Below the pieces are notes generated by a model, which was not told the DNA's origin, ran no database searches, and worked only from the letters and a program-made list of their open reading frames with translations. This document shows, one piece after another, positions 7,928 through 14,918 of a DNA stretch of 33,251 nucleotides. The DNA lies in contig PKTJ01000017.1 in NCBI GenBank assembly GCA_002869205.1, forward strand, positions 1 to 33,251, read 5' to 3'. This stretch comes from Candidatus Parcubacteria bacterium. Lineage in GTDB: Bacteria > Patescibacteriota > Patescibacteriia > Magasanikbacterales > UBA922. Position 1 is the first letter of the stretch; each line of letters starts with the position of its first letter. A program made the position numbers and the translations under genes.

Positions 7928-8809
7928 TTATTTGGCAACTATTACTTTTGCCACTTTGATAACTTTATCTTTCATCTTATATCCACCATCTACTTCACGT
8001 AATATACGTCCGGCATCTTCTTCGCTATCTTCTTCTCCCATTGCTTCGTGTAGCTCTGGATTAAATAGTTCGCCTTCAGTTCTAATTTCTACCACACTAT
8101 GATCTTCCAAAATTTTTCCAAATTGTTTCATAATATATTCAATTCCTTTTGCCCAGTTTTCCCATTTACCATTTTCTTCTCCATGTTCCATGGCAAAAGC
8201 TTTTTTGAAATTATCATACACCGGAATAAACTCTTCGAGGATCTGCTGCTCACTCATTCGAGCCCATTCACCACGCTGATCCAAAATTTCTTTTTGTAAA
8301 TTTTTATAATCTGCCTGTGCACGCTGCCAACCTTGTTTATACTCTTCAGATTCTCGCAAATTATCATCACAATCTTTGCATTTTTTTGAAAATATTTTTT
8401 TCTTTTCTACTAAGTATTTTTTTACAAAATCTTTTACACCCTCTCTTACCTCTCCGTGACCGACCACCTCTTCTGGTTTAAGCCACATAAACTCTATATC
8501 ATCCAAAATACCTGTGTCATTTTTTATCTCTGCTCTATATCGCAGACTCACTAAATGTACATCGCTATCTACTCTTTGTTCTGGATGTACCACTTCAGCA
8601 TTAGCAATAAAATTTAAGTTTTGAATTTGCAAGCCAGTTTTTTCTTTGATTTGTCTTACAACTGCATCTTCAACTGCCTCACCATAATTAACTTCACCAC
8701 CAGGAGCCGCATATAAATCACCCCAATGTGAAGACTTCAATAAAAACAACTCGCCTTTTTTATTAAAAATATAAGCACCAACGACTAACTTAGGGAATTT
8801 ATCTGACAT
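7928..8809 (-). CDS. grpE: Nudix-GrpE fusion: nucleotide exchange factor with an N-terminal Nudix domain
   Basis: A 293-residue protein of two parts. Residues about 5-130 are a Nudix fold with the box G38-x5-E44-x7-R52. The rest of the box reads RQIKEKTGL instead of REUXEEXGU: Glu53 is Gln and Glu57 is Lys, so metal binding may be weakened. Residues about 148-293 are GrpE: a long helix (EEYKQGWQRAQADYKNLQKE), the four-helix segment (EEFIPVYDNFKKAF) and the beta-wing with FNPELHEAM. The joint contains CKDC (144-147). GrpE alone would lack a sensible ATG start, so the fusion is probably the native product. GrpE releases ADP from DnaK; what the Nudix part adds is unknown. It lies between hrcA and hsp20. 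Confidence 0.88.
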   Translation of the reverse strand: MSDKFPKLVVGAYIFNKKGELFLLKSSHWGDLYAAPGGEVNYGEAVEDAVVRQIKEKTGLQIQNLNFIANAEVVHPEQRVDSDVHLVSLRYRAEIKNDTGILDDIEFMWLKPEEVVGHGEVREGVKDFVKKYLVEKKKIFSKKCKDCDDNLRESEEYKQGWQRAQADYKNLQKEILDQRGEWARMSEQQILEEFIPVYDNFKKAFAMEHGEENGKWENWAKGIEYIMKQFGKILEDHSVVEIRTEGELFNPELHEAMGEEDSEEDAGRILREVDGGYKMKDKVIKVAKVIVAK

Positions 8810-8831
8810 AAATACGTAAAAAATTTATAAC

Positions 8832-9506
8832 TTACGACTGCTTTTGTAAATAATCTATAAACGAAGACCCTTGTGCATAATCCATACGTAATGGTCCAAG
8901 TATCGCAAACAACGCACCGTCAGCAAGCTGACCACCAACCAAACCACACATCGCACCAAACGGATTTTTTCCTCCAATCAAAATCTCTGGATTTTCTTTG
9001 TGCAAAATTTCAAACACTGAATCTATCCGTTCCTCAACTTGATCAAAAATAGTTGATACACGAACAGCATAAGCATAGTCACGAAACTCAGCTTGAGAAA
9101 ACAAATTACTTATGCCAGTGTAATAGAGAGAATCTTCACCAAACGCTACAATAACAGCGCTTTGTGATTTTTCTGCAATATATTTTGCCATTGTCTTTAA
9201 GTGTTGCTTTCTATCATCATCAGCTGCACTCTCAAGTTCCTGTTGGATCTTTTTTGAAAGTGACCTTGGTTTCATAATACGCTCAACATAATATTCATAG
9301 CCCATTTCTGTCGGCATACGTCCTGACGAAGTGTGCGGATGTGTGAGGTATCCTTGCTCTTCTAAATCTCGCATTTCGTTTCTCACCGTCGCGCCACTCA
9401 CATCAAGACCGCATTCTTCCACCAAAAACTTAGAGCCGACAGGCTCTGCAGTACTTGTGTAGCTCTCAACGATAAGCTGGAGTATTTTTTGTTTACGCTC
9501 ATCCAT
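8832..9506 (-). CDS. hrcA: Heat-inducible transcription repressor HrcA (short form)
   Basis: 224 residues, against about 340 in Bacillus HrcA. The N-terminal winged helix is complete, including GATVRNEMRDLEEQGYL and the hallmark HPHTSSGRMPTEMGYEYYV. A GAF-like domain follows (SAVIVAFGEDSLYYTGISNL, NPEILIGGKNPFGAM, GALFAILGPLRMDY). The inserted dimerisation domain of the longer homologues appears to be missing. HrcA binds CIRCE and represses chaperone operons until it is titrated by stress. Here it heads the chaperone run, and CIRCE elements lie at its own promoter, so autoregulation is expected. The 120-nt leader holds a family-B hairpin ending about 8 nt from the start. Confidence 0.93.
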   Translation of the reverse strand: MDERKQKILQLIVESYTSTAEPVGSKFLVEECGLDVSGATVRNEMRDLEEQGYLTHPHTSSGRMPTEMGYEYYVERIMKPRSLSKKIQQELESAADDDRKQHLKTMAKYIAEKSQSAVIVAFGEDSLYYTGISNLFSQAEFRDYAYAVRVSTIFDQVEERIDSVFEILHKENPEILIGGKNPFGAMCGLVGGQLADGALFAILGPLRMDYAQGSSFIDYLQKQS

Positions 9507-9514
9507 ATGTAATA

Positions 9515-9585
9515 TACTGATATACGGATAATCCAGATTTACAGATGTATAATCCGTTGATCTGGATTATCCGGAAATCCGAATC
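9515..9585. repeat. Family-B palindromic repeat, copy 1 (hrcA leader)
   Basis: The perfect 14-bp arms CGGATAATCCAGAT (9525-9538) and ATCTGGATTATCCG (9560-9573) enclose a loop containing TTACAGATGTATAATCCG. The outer edge reads ATACTGATATACGGATA, identical to one edge of copy 2. It lies immediately upstream of the hrcA start, inside the predicted hrcA transcript. Confidence 0.8.
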
Positions 9586-9607
9586 TTGAAGATTTAATTG
9601 ATATTTT

Positions 9608-9634
9608 TTATCACTCTAATACCAACAGTGATAA
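9608..9634 (-). promoter_or_regulatory. CIRCE-like operator 2 (over the transcription start)
   Basis: TTATCACTC - 9 nt - CAGTGATAA has the same arm length and spacer as CIRCE (TTAGCACTC-N9-GAGTGCTAA), with G to T at position 4 of the left arm and the matching change on the right. It covers the predicted transcription start just after the -10. A third half-site, TTATCACT, lies at 9637-9644. Confidence 0.6.
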
Positions 9635-9662
9635 TTTTATCACTAGCACTCTCCCCTGTCAA
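9634..9662 (-). promoter_or_regulatory. Sigma-70-type promoter of the hrcA-grpE-hsp20-dnaK operon
   Basis: On the minus strand TTGACA (9657-9662), a 17-nt spacer and TAAAAT (9634-9639) form a near-consensus promoter. The predicted start is near 9627, which gives a leader of about 120 nt to hrcA. Confidence 0.8.
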
Positions 9663-9669
9663 ATGCTAA
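9643..9669 (-). promoter_or_regulatory. CIRCE operator (HrcA binding site)
   Basis: CTAGCACTC - 9 nt - AAATGCTAA matches the CIRCE consensus TTAGCACTC-N9-GAGTGCTAA at 8 of 9 left-arm and 7 of 9 right-arm positions, with the exact 9-nt spacer. It overlaps the -35 and spacer of the hrcA promoter, as expected for repression by blocking RNA polymerase. Confidence 0.85.
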
Positions 9670-9684
9670 TACTTGTGGATAAAA

Positions 9685-9811
9685 CTAGTCGTAAGTCGTA
9701 GGTCCTAGGACATAAGATTTAAATTTAAGTGCATAGTTTACAGACCCACGACCCTACTCTACTTAAATAAAAAACCCACCAAAAATGGTAGGTCTTAGGA
9801 CTTATGACTGG
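9685..9811. repeat. Family-D palindromic repeat
   Basis: The left arm CTAGTCGTAAGTCGTAGGTC (continuing CTAGGACATAAG, 9685-9716) faces the right arm TAGGTCTTAGGACTTATGAC (9789-9808). The ends match as CTAGTCGTAAGTC against the reverse complement CCAGTCATAAGTC. About 70 nt of AT-rich sequence and a terminator lie between them. With the hrcA control region and the family-B repeat, this accounts for most of the gene-free stretch 9507-9817. Confidence 0.6.
9769..9795 (-). terminator. Intrinsic terminator after the yidC/SPFH unit
   Basis: Read on the minus strand, ACCTACC - ATTTTT - GGTGGGT (one mismatch) is followed by TTTTTT. It lies about 22 nt beyond the SPFH gene stop and insulates the hrcA promoter from read-through. 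Confidence 0.7.
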
Positions 9812-9817
9812 TATTTC

Positions 9818-10435
9818 TTAGGCCTTCTCCTCTTCGCCTTCTGGCACTTTTGCCACACGCTTGAACTCTGAAACACTACCAATTTCACTAAGAAGAATGT
9901 TTTCTATATAAATACCGCGTGGATAAAAGATTCGTTCTAGCTCATTTTTGAGCTCAGTCTCCATAGAATCACGCTTCGCACCAATAATATCTTCCTGGTC
10001 AAATCTACTAGCTACCATTCTCATTCTACTACGAATCGTTGGACGAATAATCTTTTCTACAAAATCCTCACCAATAGTTTGCCAAATATGAGGAATTTGA
10101 TGAATATCAAGACGTAGAAGAACGGTACCCTCTACTGCAATACGCTTATTGTCCTTCGTCACAGCAGCAATTGGCACGTCTCCCATTGCCTTTAGATTTT
10201 CTGGGTTAAACTCACGACTAATACCATACTCAAGTGTTTGAGTATTGAATAATTTGGCCTTTTGCCAAAAAGGAATCTTGAAGTGAAGACCAGGGGTCAA
10301 TACTTTTTTCAAAACTCCACGACCAAGATCATATACACATGCCACATATCCAGGTGGGACATAGATAAACAAGCCCTTGAGGACGTCCTCCATGACAAAT
10401 GAATACATGAGTTTATCGAGTGAATCTCCAGCCAT
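9818..10435 (-). CDS. SPFH/Band 7 (stomatin-prohibitin-like) protein
   Basis: A 205-residue protein with a short hydrophobic segment near the N-terminus (VLKGLFIYVPPGYVACVYDLG). The SPFH core follows: KVLTPGLHFKIPFWQKAKLFNTQTLEYG, a segment on regulation by KDNKRIAVEGTVLLRLD, FVEKIIRPTIRSRMRMVASRF and a helical stretch RDSMETELKNELERIFYPRGIYIENILLSEI. SPFH proteins form membrane-bound rings that often organise proteases or membrane microdomains. It starts 12 nt after yidC ends, so the two are likely cotranscribed; a membrane-quality-control link is plausible but inferred. It lacks the long C-terminal coiled coil of flotillins. Confidence 0.85.
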   Translation of the reverse strand: MAGDSLDKLMYSFVMEDVLKGLFIYVPPGYVACVYDLGRGVLKKVLTPGLHFKIPFWQKAKLFNTQTLEYGISREFNPENLKAMGDVPIAAVTKDNKRIAVEGTVLLRLDIHQIPHIWQTIGEDFVEKIIRPTIRSRMRMVASRFDQEDIIGAKRDSMETELKNELERIFYPRGIYIENILLSEIGSVSEFKRVAKVPEGEEEKA

Positions 10436-10447
10436 ATTTATGCTAGG

Positions 10448-11158
10448 TTAAGCTTTTTTTGCTGCTTTCGCAGGTCTAAATAATAGTTTAATAAACTGGT
10501 GAACTATAGCAGAAAATATCAAAGATGTCAAGATAAACAGGGATTTCACCATTGGAAGCCACCAAAGGACAAGGAACGAAGCCAATGGGAATAATATAAA
10601 ATAAAATAGATCTGCTTGTGATAAAACAGGCTTTCTATCCTTGTAATCAAGGTATATCTCAAATAGCAAGAATAAGCCTACAGCGCCTGACCATACTATA
10701 TCATGAGTTGTCCCGAGATCAAACCCAAAGAACATGGTATTGATACTTCCAGGGAAATTAATCCAATCATAGAGAACCTTCAAAATGCGTTCACCTGTAA
10801 TCCCCTGTATAAATACCTGGTACAACAAAACCAATACGAGCAACTGAACACCAAGCGTGACAATAGTTGTCCACGGTTTAATTTTACGTTTTTTAATAAC
10901 TTTTCGTAATTCTTCTTTTTTGAGAACTTCATCATTGTGGTACTCCTTGTCTATGCGTTTCATCTCATCCATGACACCTATGTTTTTTATCTTGTTTCTC
11001 TCTCCGATAATAGTGAAAGGAAGAAGAAATAAACGCAAACCAATGGTTAAATAAACAATTGCCCATCCAAGATTCTGATCAGCCCAATTATTGTATAGCC
11101 AAATAAGCCCGTTGAATAACGGCTTGTATAAAAAATCGTTCCAAATAATTTCTAACAT
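10448..11158 (-). CDS. yidC: YidC/Oxa1-type membrane protein insertase
   Basis: A 236-residue, short form without the large periplasmic domain of Gram-negative YidC. It shows the family pattern: a first core helix (NLGWAIVYLTIGLRLFLLPFT) with a conserved arginine in the groove, a charged cytoplasmic hairpin (MDEMKRIDKEYHNDEVLKKEEL), then KPWTTIVTLGVQLLVLVLLYQVF, and three further hydrophobic segments. The lysine-rich tail may bind ribosomes. YidC inserts small membrane proteins alone or with SecYEG. It has its own near-leaderless promoter and is followed by the SPFH gene. Confidence 0.85.
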   Translation of the reverse strand: MLEIIWNDFLYKPLFNGLIWLYNNWADQNLGWAIVYLTIGLRLFLLPFTIIGERNKIKNIGVMDEMKRIDKEYHNDEVLKKEELRKVIKKRKIKPWTTIVTLGVQLLVLVLLYQVFIQGITGERILKVLYDWINFPGSINTMFFGFDLGTTHDIVWSGAVGLFLLFEIYLDYKDRKPVLSQADLFYFILFPLASFLVLWWLPMVKSLFILTSLIFSAIVHQFIKLLFRPAKAAKKA

Positions 11159-11166
11159 ATAGATAT

Positions 11167-11195
11167 ATAATAGCGTATTTTATGGCAAAAGACAA
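11167..11195 (-). promoter_or_regulatory. yidC promoter, near-leaderless
   Basis: On the minus strand TTGTCT (11190-11195), a 17-nt spacer and TATTAT (11167-11172). The -10 ends 8 nt before the ATG, so the transcript would start at or next to the start codon. Confidence 0.65.
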
Positions 11196-11209
11196 TACGG
11201 TCAAGCACC

Positions 11210-12451
11210 CTACTCTTTTCTCAACGCAACAATAGGATCTAGATTTGCAGCCTTTTTCGCAGGATAAATTCCAAAAAATAATCCGACAAAAGTAGAAAAA
11301 CTTATTGCCAAAACGATAGAGTATAGTGGTACAGAAAAAATCCAATTTAATCCAGAACTTACTGCTCCATAATATATTGCATATGACATAAGGAATCCCA
11401 ATATAACTCCCACAACTCCTCCTGCCGACGTCAGAATCATTGCCTCTACTAGAAACTGCCACAGAATATCCTTGTTTTTTGCACCAAGAGATTTTCTCAG
11501 ACCAATTTCAAATGTCCTTTCGGCAACTGTCACATACATAATATTGGTAATACCTACACCAGCGACAACCAGAGAAATACACACAAGCGCAACAAGAAGT
11601 AATGTAATACCGCCGACAATGGTACCAAGCATGTCTTGTATTTCATCCATAGTAGTCACTTGAAAATCATCTTTGTCAGGATCAGTGATATCATGTCTGT
11701 CTCTGAGTAAATACTCTATATCAGCCTTTGTTTGGTCAATTTTCGTCATATCTATCACACGTCCCATTATTCCCATGACATAGTCTGTACCCAGAAGCCT
11801 CTTCTGCAAGGTCTTCGTAGGTATATATACCAAATCATCGTAGTCAAAACCAAACGAAGCTCCTCGCTCGGCCATAACTCCTACCACCTTATATGATTTA
11901 CCACGTATGTATACATTTTTTCCTACAGCGCTATCCTCACCAAAAAACTCTTCTTTGATTCCGTATCCGATAACTAAAACCTGTGCGAGAGAATCTTCTT
12001 CTGCTTTTTCATAAAATCTACCTTCATCAAATGTCATTTTTTCTACTTTTGCTGCATTTGCTCCATACCCAAACAAAATGACAGTTTTGTTCTCTCCCCC
12101 ATATTTAATAACTTCCTGACCAGTTACATAATCATATGTTGAATCAATATTTTCATGTTTTTCTATCTCTTCAGTATCTGAATTTTTCAATGTCGTAATG
12201 GTAACACCGCTCGCCATTCCCGTAGCACTACCTGTCTCGCCTTTGCCTGGTATACGCACTTCAATATTAAGTGAATTTGGATTATATATATCTAACTCCC
12301 CAACAATCAGATTTTCAAGACCTCTGCCCGCAGAAAGTATAATAACAACCGAAGCAATACCAATACCCAAAGCTATCGTAGTCAAAATAGTACGTAATTT
12401 CTGACGCATCAACGTTACAAACCCTAATTGTATTGTGTCTTGTATTTTCAT
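11210..12451 (-). CDS. MacB-type ABC transporter permease, second copy
   Basis: A 413-residue protein with the MacB/FtsX layout. One N-terminal helix (about 20-42, after QLGFVTLMRQKLRTILTTIALGIG) is followed by a large extracytoplasmic domain (about 45-280; GRFYEKAEEDSLAQVLVIGYG, VYIRGKSYKVVGVMAERG) and three C-terminal helices with TFEIGLRKSLGAKNKDILWQFLVEA, the coupling-helix region. MacB-type pumps are mechanotransmission machines that move peptides, lipids or drugs together with an adaptor. It is close in sequence to the permease encoded just upstream, so the pair may form a heterodimer; most MacB systems are homodimers. Confidence 0.9.
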   Translation of the reverse strand: MKIQDTIQLGFVTLMRQKLRTILTTIALGIGIASVVIILSAGRGLENLIVGELDIYNPNSLNIEVRIPGKGETGSATGMASGVTITTLKNSDTEEIEKHENIDSTYDYVTGQEVIKYGGENKTVILFGYGANAAKVEKMTFDEGRFYEKAEEDSLAQVLVIGYGIKEEFFGEDSAVGKNVYIRGKSYKVVGVMAERGASFGFDYDDLVYIPTKTLQKRLLGTDYVMGIMGRVIDMTKIDQTKADIEYLLRDRHDITDPDKDDFQVTTMDEIQDMLGTIVGGITLLLVALVCISLVVAGVGITNIMYVTVAERTFEIGLRKSLGAKNKDILWQFLVEAMILTSAGGVVGVILGFLMSYAIYYGAVSSGLNWIFSVPLYSIVLAISFSTFVGLFFGIYPAKKAANLDPIVALRKE

Positions 12452-12453
12452 GA

Positions 12454-12524
12454 GTATAAAGTTTATAAAGTTAAAAAGTTTATAAAGTATACTTTTTAAC
12501 TTTAGGAACTTTAAAAACTTTTAT
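12454..12524. repeat. Family-A AAAGTT palindromic repeat between the two permease genes
   Basis: The left arm GTATAAAGTTTATAAAGTTA and the right arm ending TTTAGGAACTTTAAAAAC fill the 80-nt gap between the two permease genes. As RNA they could form a long AU-rich hairpin that tunes downstream expression. Confidence 0.65.
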
Positions 12525-12531
12525 CTATCAT

Positions 12532-13770
12532 TTATTCGTATCGCAACGCCTCTATTGCATTGAGTTTACTTGCGCGTCGTGCAGGAATAATTCCAAACAC
12601 AAGTCCAATACCGATTGAGACACCACAACCAAGTAAAATAGATGATAGTGTAACAACAAGATCCCACTTATATCCCATTTTTTGAGCGACGTATGCAACT
12701 AACACAGAAATTAAAACACCAAATATAATGCCAAGCACACCACCGACAAATGTAATCACCACAGACTCTACTAAGAACTGAAGTGTAATATCTCGCGACT
12801 TTGCACCAACTGCTTTTCTCAAACCAATTTCACGTGTACGCTCCTGAACTGTTGCAAGCATGATATTCATAATACCAAAACCACCAACAACAAGAGCTAT
12901 GGCAGAAATTGCCACCAAGAAAAATTTGAGTGCATTAGTGACTGTTCCTAGAGCTTCCAAACCTTGCGCCATAGATCGAACCACGAAGTCATCTTTCTCA
13001 TCTGAGTCTATATCATGACGATCTCGTAAAATTATTCTCATACTTTCCATTGCCTTATCTACATTTTCCGCCATGTCTACTTTTGCTCTCACCATACTCA
13101 CATGATCTATGCCTAGTAGTAATTTCTGAGCAGTACTAATTGGTATAAACACCTGATCGTCTTGATTCTGGAAACCACTTATTCCGCGCTTCTTCATGAT
13201 ACCAATGATAGTAAAGTTTACTTTTTTCATTCTAATTTTACGTCCAATAACATCTTGGTCACCAAACAATTTTTCTTTCACCTCGTCACCGAGAACCACG
13301 ACACGCGCAACGCCCTTTTCTTCATCCTCACTAAAAAATCTCCCCTCCTCTACACTCGTATCCTCTACATCCAAGTAACTTGCAGTGGTACCTGTGAACG
13401 TTGTATTAACCGTTGTATCCTCTAGTGTAATCGTTTCATTACCACTCACGTACATAGTAAGAGCCTCTATACAGTCACAGCCTTTTTTCTCAATTTCTTT
13501 TCCATCCTCATACGTGAGAGTAGTAATAACAATCCCCATGACTGATGCAGGCGGACCATCCTCTTCTGCAGCTCCAGGCATAACACCGACAGTGTTAGAC
13601 CCTACACTTTTTATTTGATTGAGAATAAGACTTTGTGCACCAGCACCCACTGACATCACAATAATCACCGCCATAACACCAATAACGATTCCAAGCATTG
13701 TCAAAAATGATCGTACTTTACTACGAGTGATTATTTTCCATGAACCAGTGATGCTTTCAACAAAATTCAT
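12532..13770 (-). CDS. MacB-type ABC transporter permease, first copy
   Basis: A 412-residue protein with the same plan as its neighbour. The N-terminal helix contains VRSFLTMLGIVIGVMAVIIVMSVGAG. The extracytoplasmic MacB_PCD-type domain includes GRFFSEDEEKGVARVVVLGDEV and RKIRMKKVNFTIIGIMKKRG. Three C-terminal helices follow, with ERTREIGLRKAVGAKSRDITLQFLVESVVITF between them, ending PARRASKLNAIEALRYE, which is typical of FtsX-family tails. It starts 7 nt after the ATPase gene, so the two are translationally close. A CDC pair (ccd. 'KKGCDCIEAL') in the outer domain is unusual; its role is unknown. Confidence 0.92.
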   Translation of the reverse strand: MNFVESITGSWKIITRSKVRSFLTMLGIVIGVMAVIIVMSVGAGAQSLILNQIKSVGSNTVGVMPGAAEEDGPPASVMGIVITTLTYEDGKEIEKKGCDCIEALTMYVSGNETITLEDTTVNTTFTGTTASYLDVEDTSVEEGRFFSEDEEKGVARVVVLGDEVKEKLFGDQDVIGRKIRMKKVNFTIIGIMKKRGISGFQNQDDQVFIPISTAQKLLLGIDHVSMVRAKVDMAENVDKAMESMRIILRDRHDIDSDEKDDFVVRSMAQGLEALGTVTNALKFFLVAISAIALVVGGFGIMNIMLATVQERTREIGLRKAVGAKSRDITLQFLVESVVITFVGGVLGIIFGVLISVLVAYVAQKMGYKWDLVVTLSSILLGCGVSIGIGLVFGIIPARRASKLNAIEALRYE

Positions 13771-13777
13771 ATAATAT

Positions 13778-14506
13778 TTATTTTGCTAATTCTCCATTCT
13801 GTTTTGCCCACTGACGTTTTTCTACTCTATAATCTTCTTCAATCAACCCATCTCTTACTTTTACAATTCTTTTTGCATGTTCAGCAGTATATCTTTCATG
13901 AGTGACCAAGATAATGGTATTCCCATCCTCATTTAAATCCTGCAAAATTTTCATTACTTGTAAACCAGATTTGGAATCAAGGTTTCCTGTAGGCTCATCA
14001 GCAAACACCACATCTGGTTTATTCACCAAAGCACGAGCAATAGCTACACGCTGTTTTTCACCACCAGACAACTTGTTTGGTGTGTAATCTAGCCTGTGTT
14101 CGAGTCCCACTTTTGTTAATAATTCTGTAGCTCTTTTTACCCTCTCTTTTTTTGGCATATCAGTATAAAAAAGTGGCAACATCACATTTTCAAGCGTTGT
14201 AGATCTGTTCAACAAATTAAAAGACTGAAAAATAAAACCAATTTTTTTACTCCTCATTTCTGCCAACTCATCGTCTTCGAGCTTACTCACATCCTGATTT
14301 TCAAATTGATATGTCCCCGTACTTAGCTTATCCAAAAAACCCAAAATATTCATGAGGGTTGATTTACCAGATCCAGACGGTCCCATAACAGCAACAAACT
14401 CACCCTGATCAATATTCAGATCAATGCCATGAAGAACTTTGGTTATAACCTCTTCATTTTCAAATTGTTTTTTTAGATCGTTTATACGTATGAGAGATGT
14501 GGACAT
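13778..14506 (-). CDS. ABC transporter ATPase (MacB/LolD type)
   Basis: A 242-residue protein with every ABC motif: Walker A GPSGSGKST, Q-loop FIFQSFNLL, signature LSGGEKQRVAIARAL, Walker B VVFADEPTGNLD, and switch histidine in ILVTHE. The NLDSKSG stretch after Walker B and the overall spacing are typical of the LolD/MacB/FtsE group. It powers the two MacB-type permeases that follow at 7 nt and beyond. The matching adaptor gene lies upstream, beyond the CCA-adding enzyme and the structured RNA, so transporter parts are split over two transcription units. Confidence 0.95.
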   Translation of the reverse strand: MSTSLIRINDLKKQFENEEVITKVLHGIDLNIDQGEFVAVMGPSGSGKSTLMNILGFLDKLSTGTYQFENQDVSKLEDDELAEMRSKKIGFIFQSFNLLNRSTTLENVMLPLFYTDMPKKERVKRATELLTKVGLEHRLDYTPNKLSGGEKQRVAIARALVNKPDVVFADEPTGNLDSKSGLQVMKILQDLNEDGNTIILVTHERYTAEHAKRIVKVRDGLIEEDYRVEKRQWAKQNGELAK

Positions 14507-14535
14507 ATAAATAGTTTTATTTGATTCAAAATAAA

Positions 14536-14541
14536 TATAAT
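14536..14541 (+). promoter_or_regulatory. Possible -10 element for the + strand structured RNA
   Basis: TATAAT at 14536-14541 would start transcription near 14548, shortly before the first helix of the tRNA-like RNA. It overlaps a 14-bp palindrome (TAATGATATCATTA, 14538-14551). No convincing -35 is seen. Confidence 0.35.
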
Positions 14542-14559
14542 GATATCATTAACATAATC

Positions 14560-14744
14560 GGTGTGGGCCGGCGGTGCCCGAGGCTGGTAAGGGGGGTTCC
14601 TTCATCGGAACCTAGCTGGCCGTCAGGCTGCGCGGTTAAGTTCCAACAAAAAAAGAAGAATTATCTTTTGAACAAAAGGAACTGTACACTGCCTGACTGG
14701 CGAAGCCAATGTTGGAGGTTCAATCCCTCCCCGCGGCCCACACC
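14560..14744 (+). ncRNA. tRNA-like structured RNA with a giant extra arm
   Basis: GC-rich against an AT-rich background. A 14-bp terminal helix joins 14560-14574 to 14731-14744 with one bulged G (14570). Next come T-G, a D-arm-like hairpin CCC/GGG whose loop AGGCTGGTAA fits the A14...G18G19...A21 pattern, a hairpin GGTTCC-TTCATC-GGAACC (14595-14612) in the anticodon-arm position, a region of about 100 nt with GTCAGGC/GCCTGAC (14622-14628/14691-14697) and inner AGTTCC/GGAACT and AAAAGA/TCTTTT stems, and a canonical T-arm GGAGG-TTCAATC-CCTCC (14714-14730). An alternative reading takes GTCAGGC/GCCTGAC as the anticodon stem and TGGC-GAA-GCCA (14698-14708) as a type-II variable arm. In either case about 100 extra bases separate it from a normal tRNA. 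Confidence 0.55.
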
Positions 14745-14757
14745 CCCGGACTGAGGC

Positions 14758-14856
14758 GCGATCGCTATATTATGCGATTGCTTCATATAGTCTCACTTTG
14801 GGGCGAGATCTCAGATGCACAACCACGATGGTTGTCTATATCCGAGATCTCGTCCC
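14758..14856 (+). ncRNA. Downstream hairpins of the same + strand RNA
   Basis: Two further strong stems follow the tRNA-like part. The first is GCGATCGC/GCGATTGC (14758-14765/14774-14781). The second is a 13-bp helix GGGGCGAGATCTC/GAGATCTCGTCCC (14800-14812/14844-14856) capped by ACAACCA-CGA-TGGTTGT (14819-14835). With the terminator at 14887 they suggest one RNA of about 350 nt filling the gene-free stretch 14507-14918. They could instead be a separate RNA, or lie in the minus-strand leader of the ABC ATPase gene. Confidence 0.5.
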
Positions 14857-14886
14857 ACGGCTCTCAAACAATTCAATTTCTAAATT

Positions 14887-14907
14887 GCGTTTTCAAACGC
14901 TTTTTTT
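14887..14907 (+). terminator. Intrinsic terminator of the + strand structured RNA
   Basis: The stem GCGTT/AACGC with loop TTCA is followed directly by seven T on the + strand. The minus strand has no U-tract here, so it serves a + strand transcript although both neighbouring protein genes are on the minus strand. Confidence 0.65.
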
Positions 14908-14918
14908 ATTTTAAAAAA

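Noticed and set aside
14595-14612. Recoded stop codon decoded by the TCA-containing loop of the tRNA-like RNA (UGA reading or selenocysteine)
   Set aside because: Genes here end normally at TGA (for example recJ), the loop has the wrong size, and the D-arm does not fit tRNA-Sec. No in-frame TGA was seen in a gene.
14521-14754. 77-residue ORF over the tRNA-like RNA
   Set aside because: The translation has no recognisable features, and the DNA is better explained by RNA helices and a T-arm.
14560-14907. tmRNA (ssrA), RNase P RNA, SRP RNA or 6S RNA
   Set aside because: No tag ORF or tmRNA 5' end, no RNase P P4 or CR motifs, no GGAAGG-type SRP loop, and a cloverleaf rather than the single long 6S hairpin.
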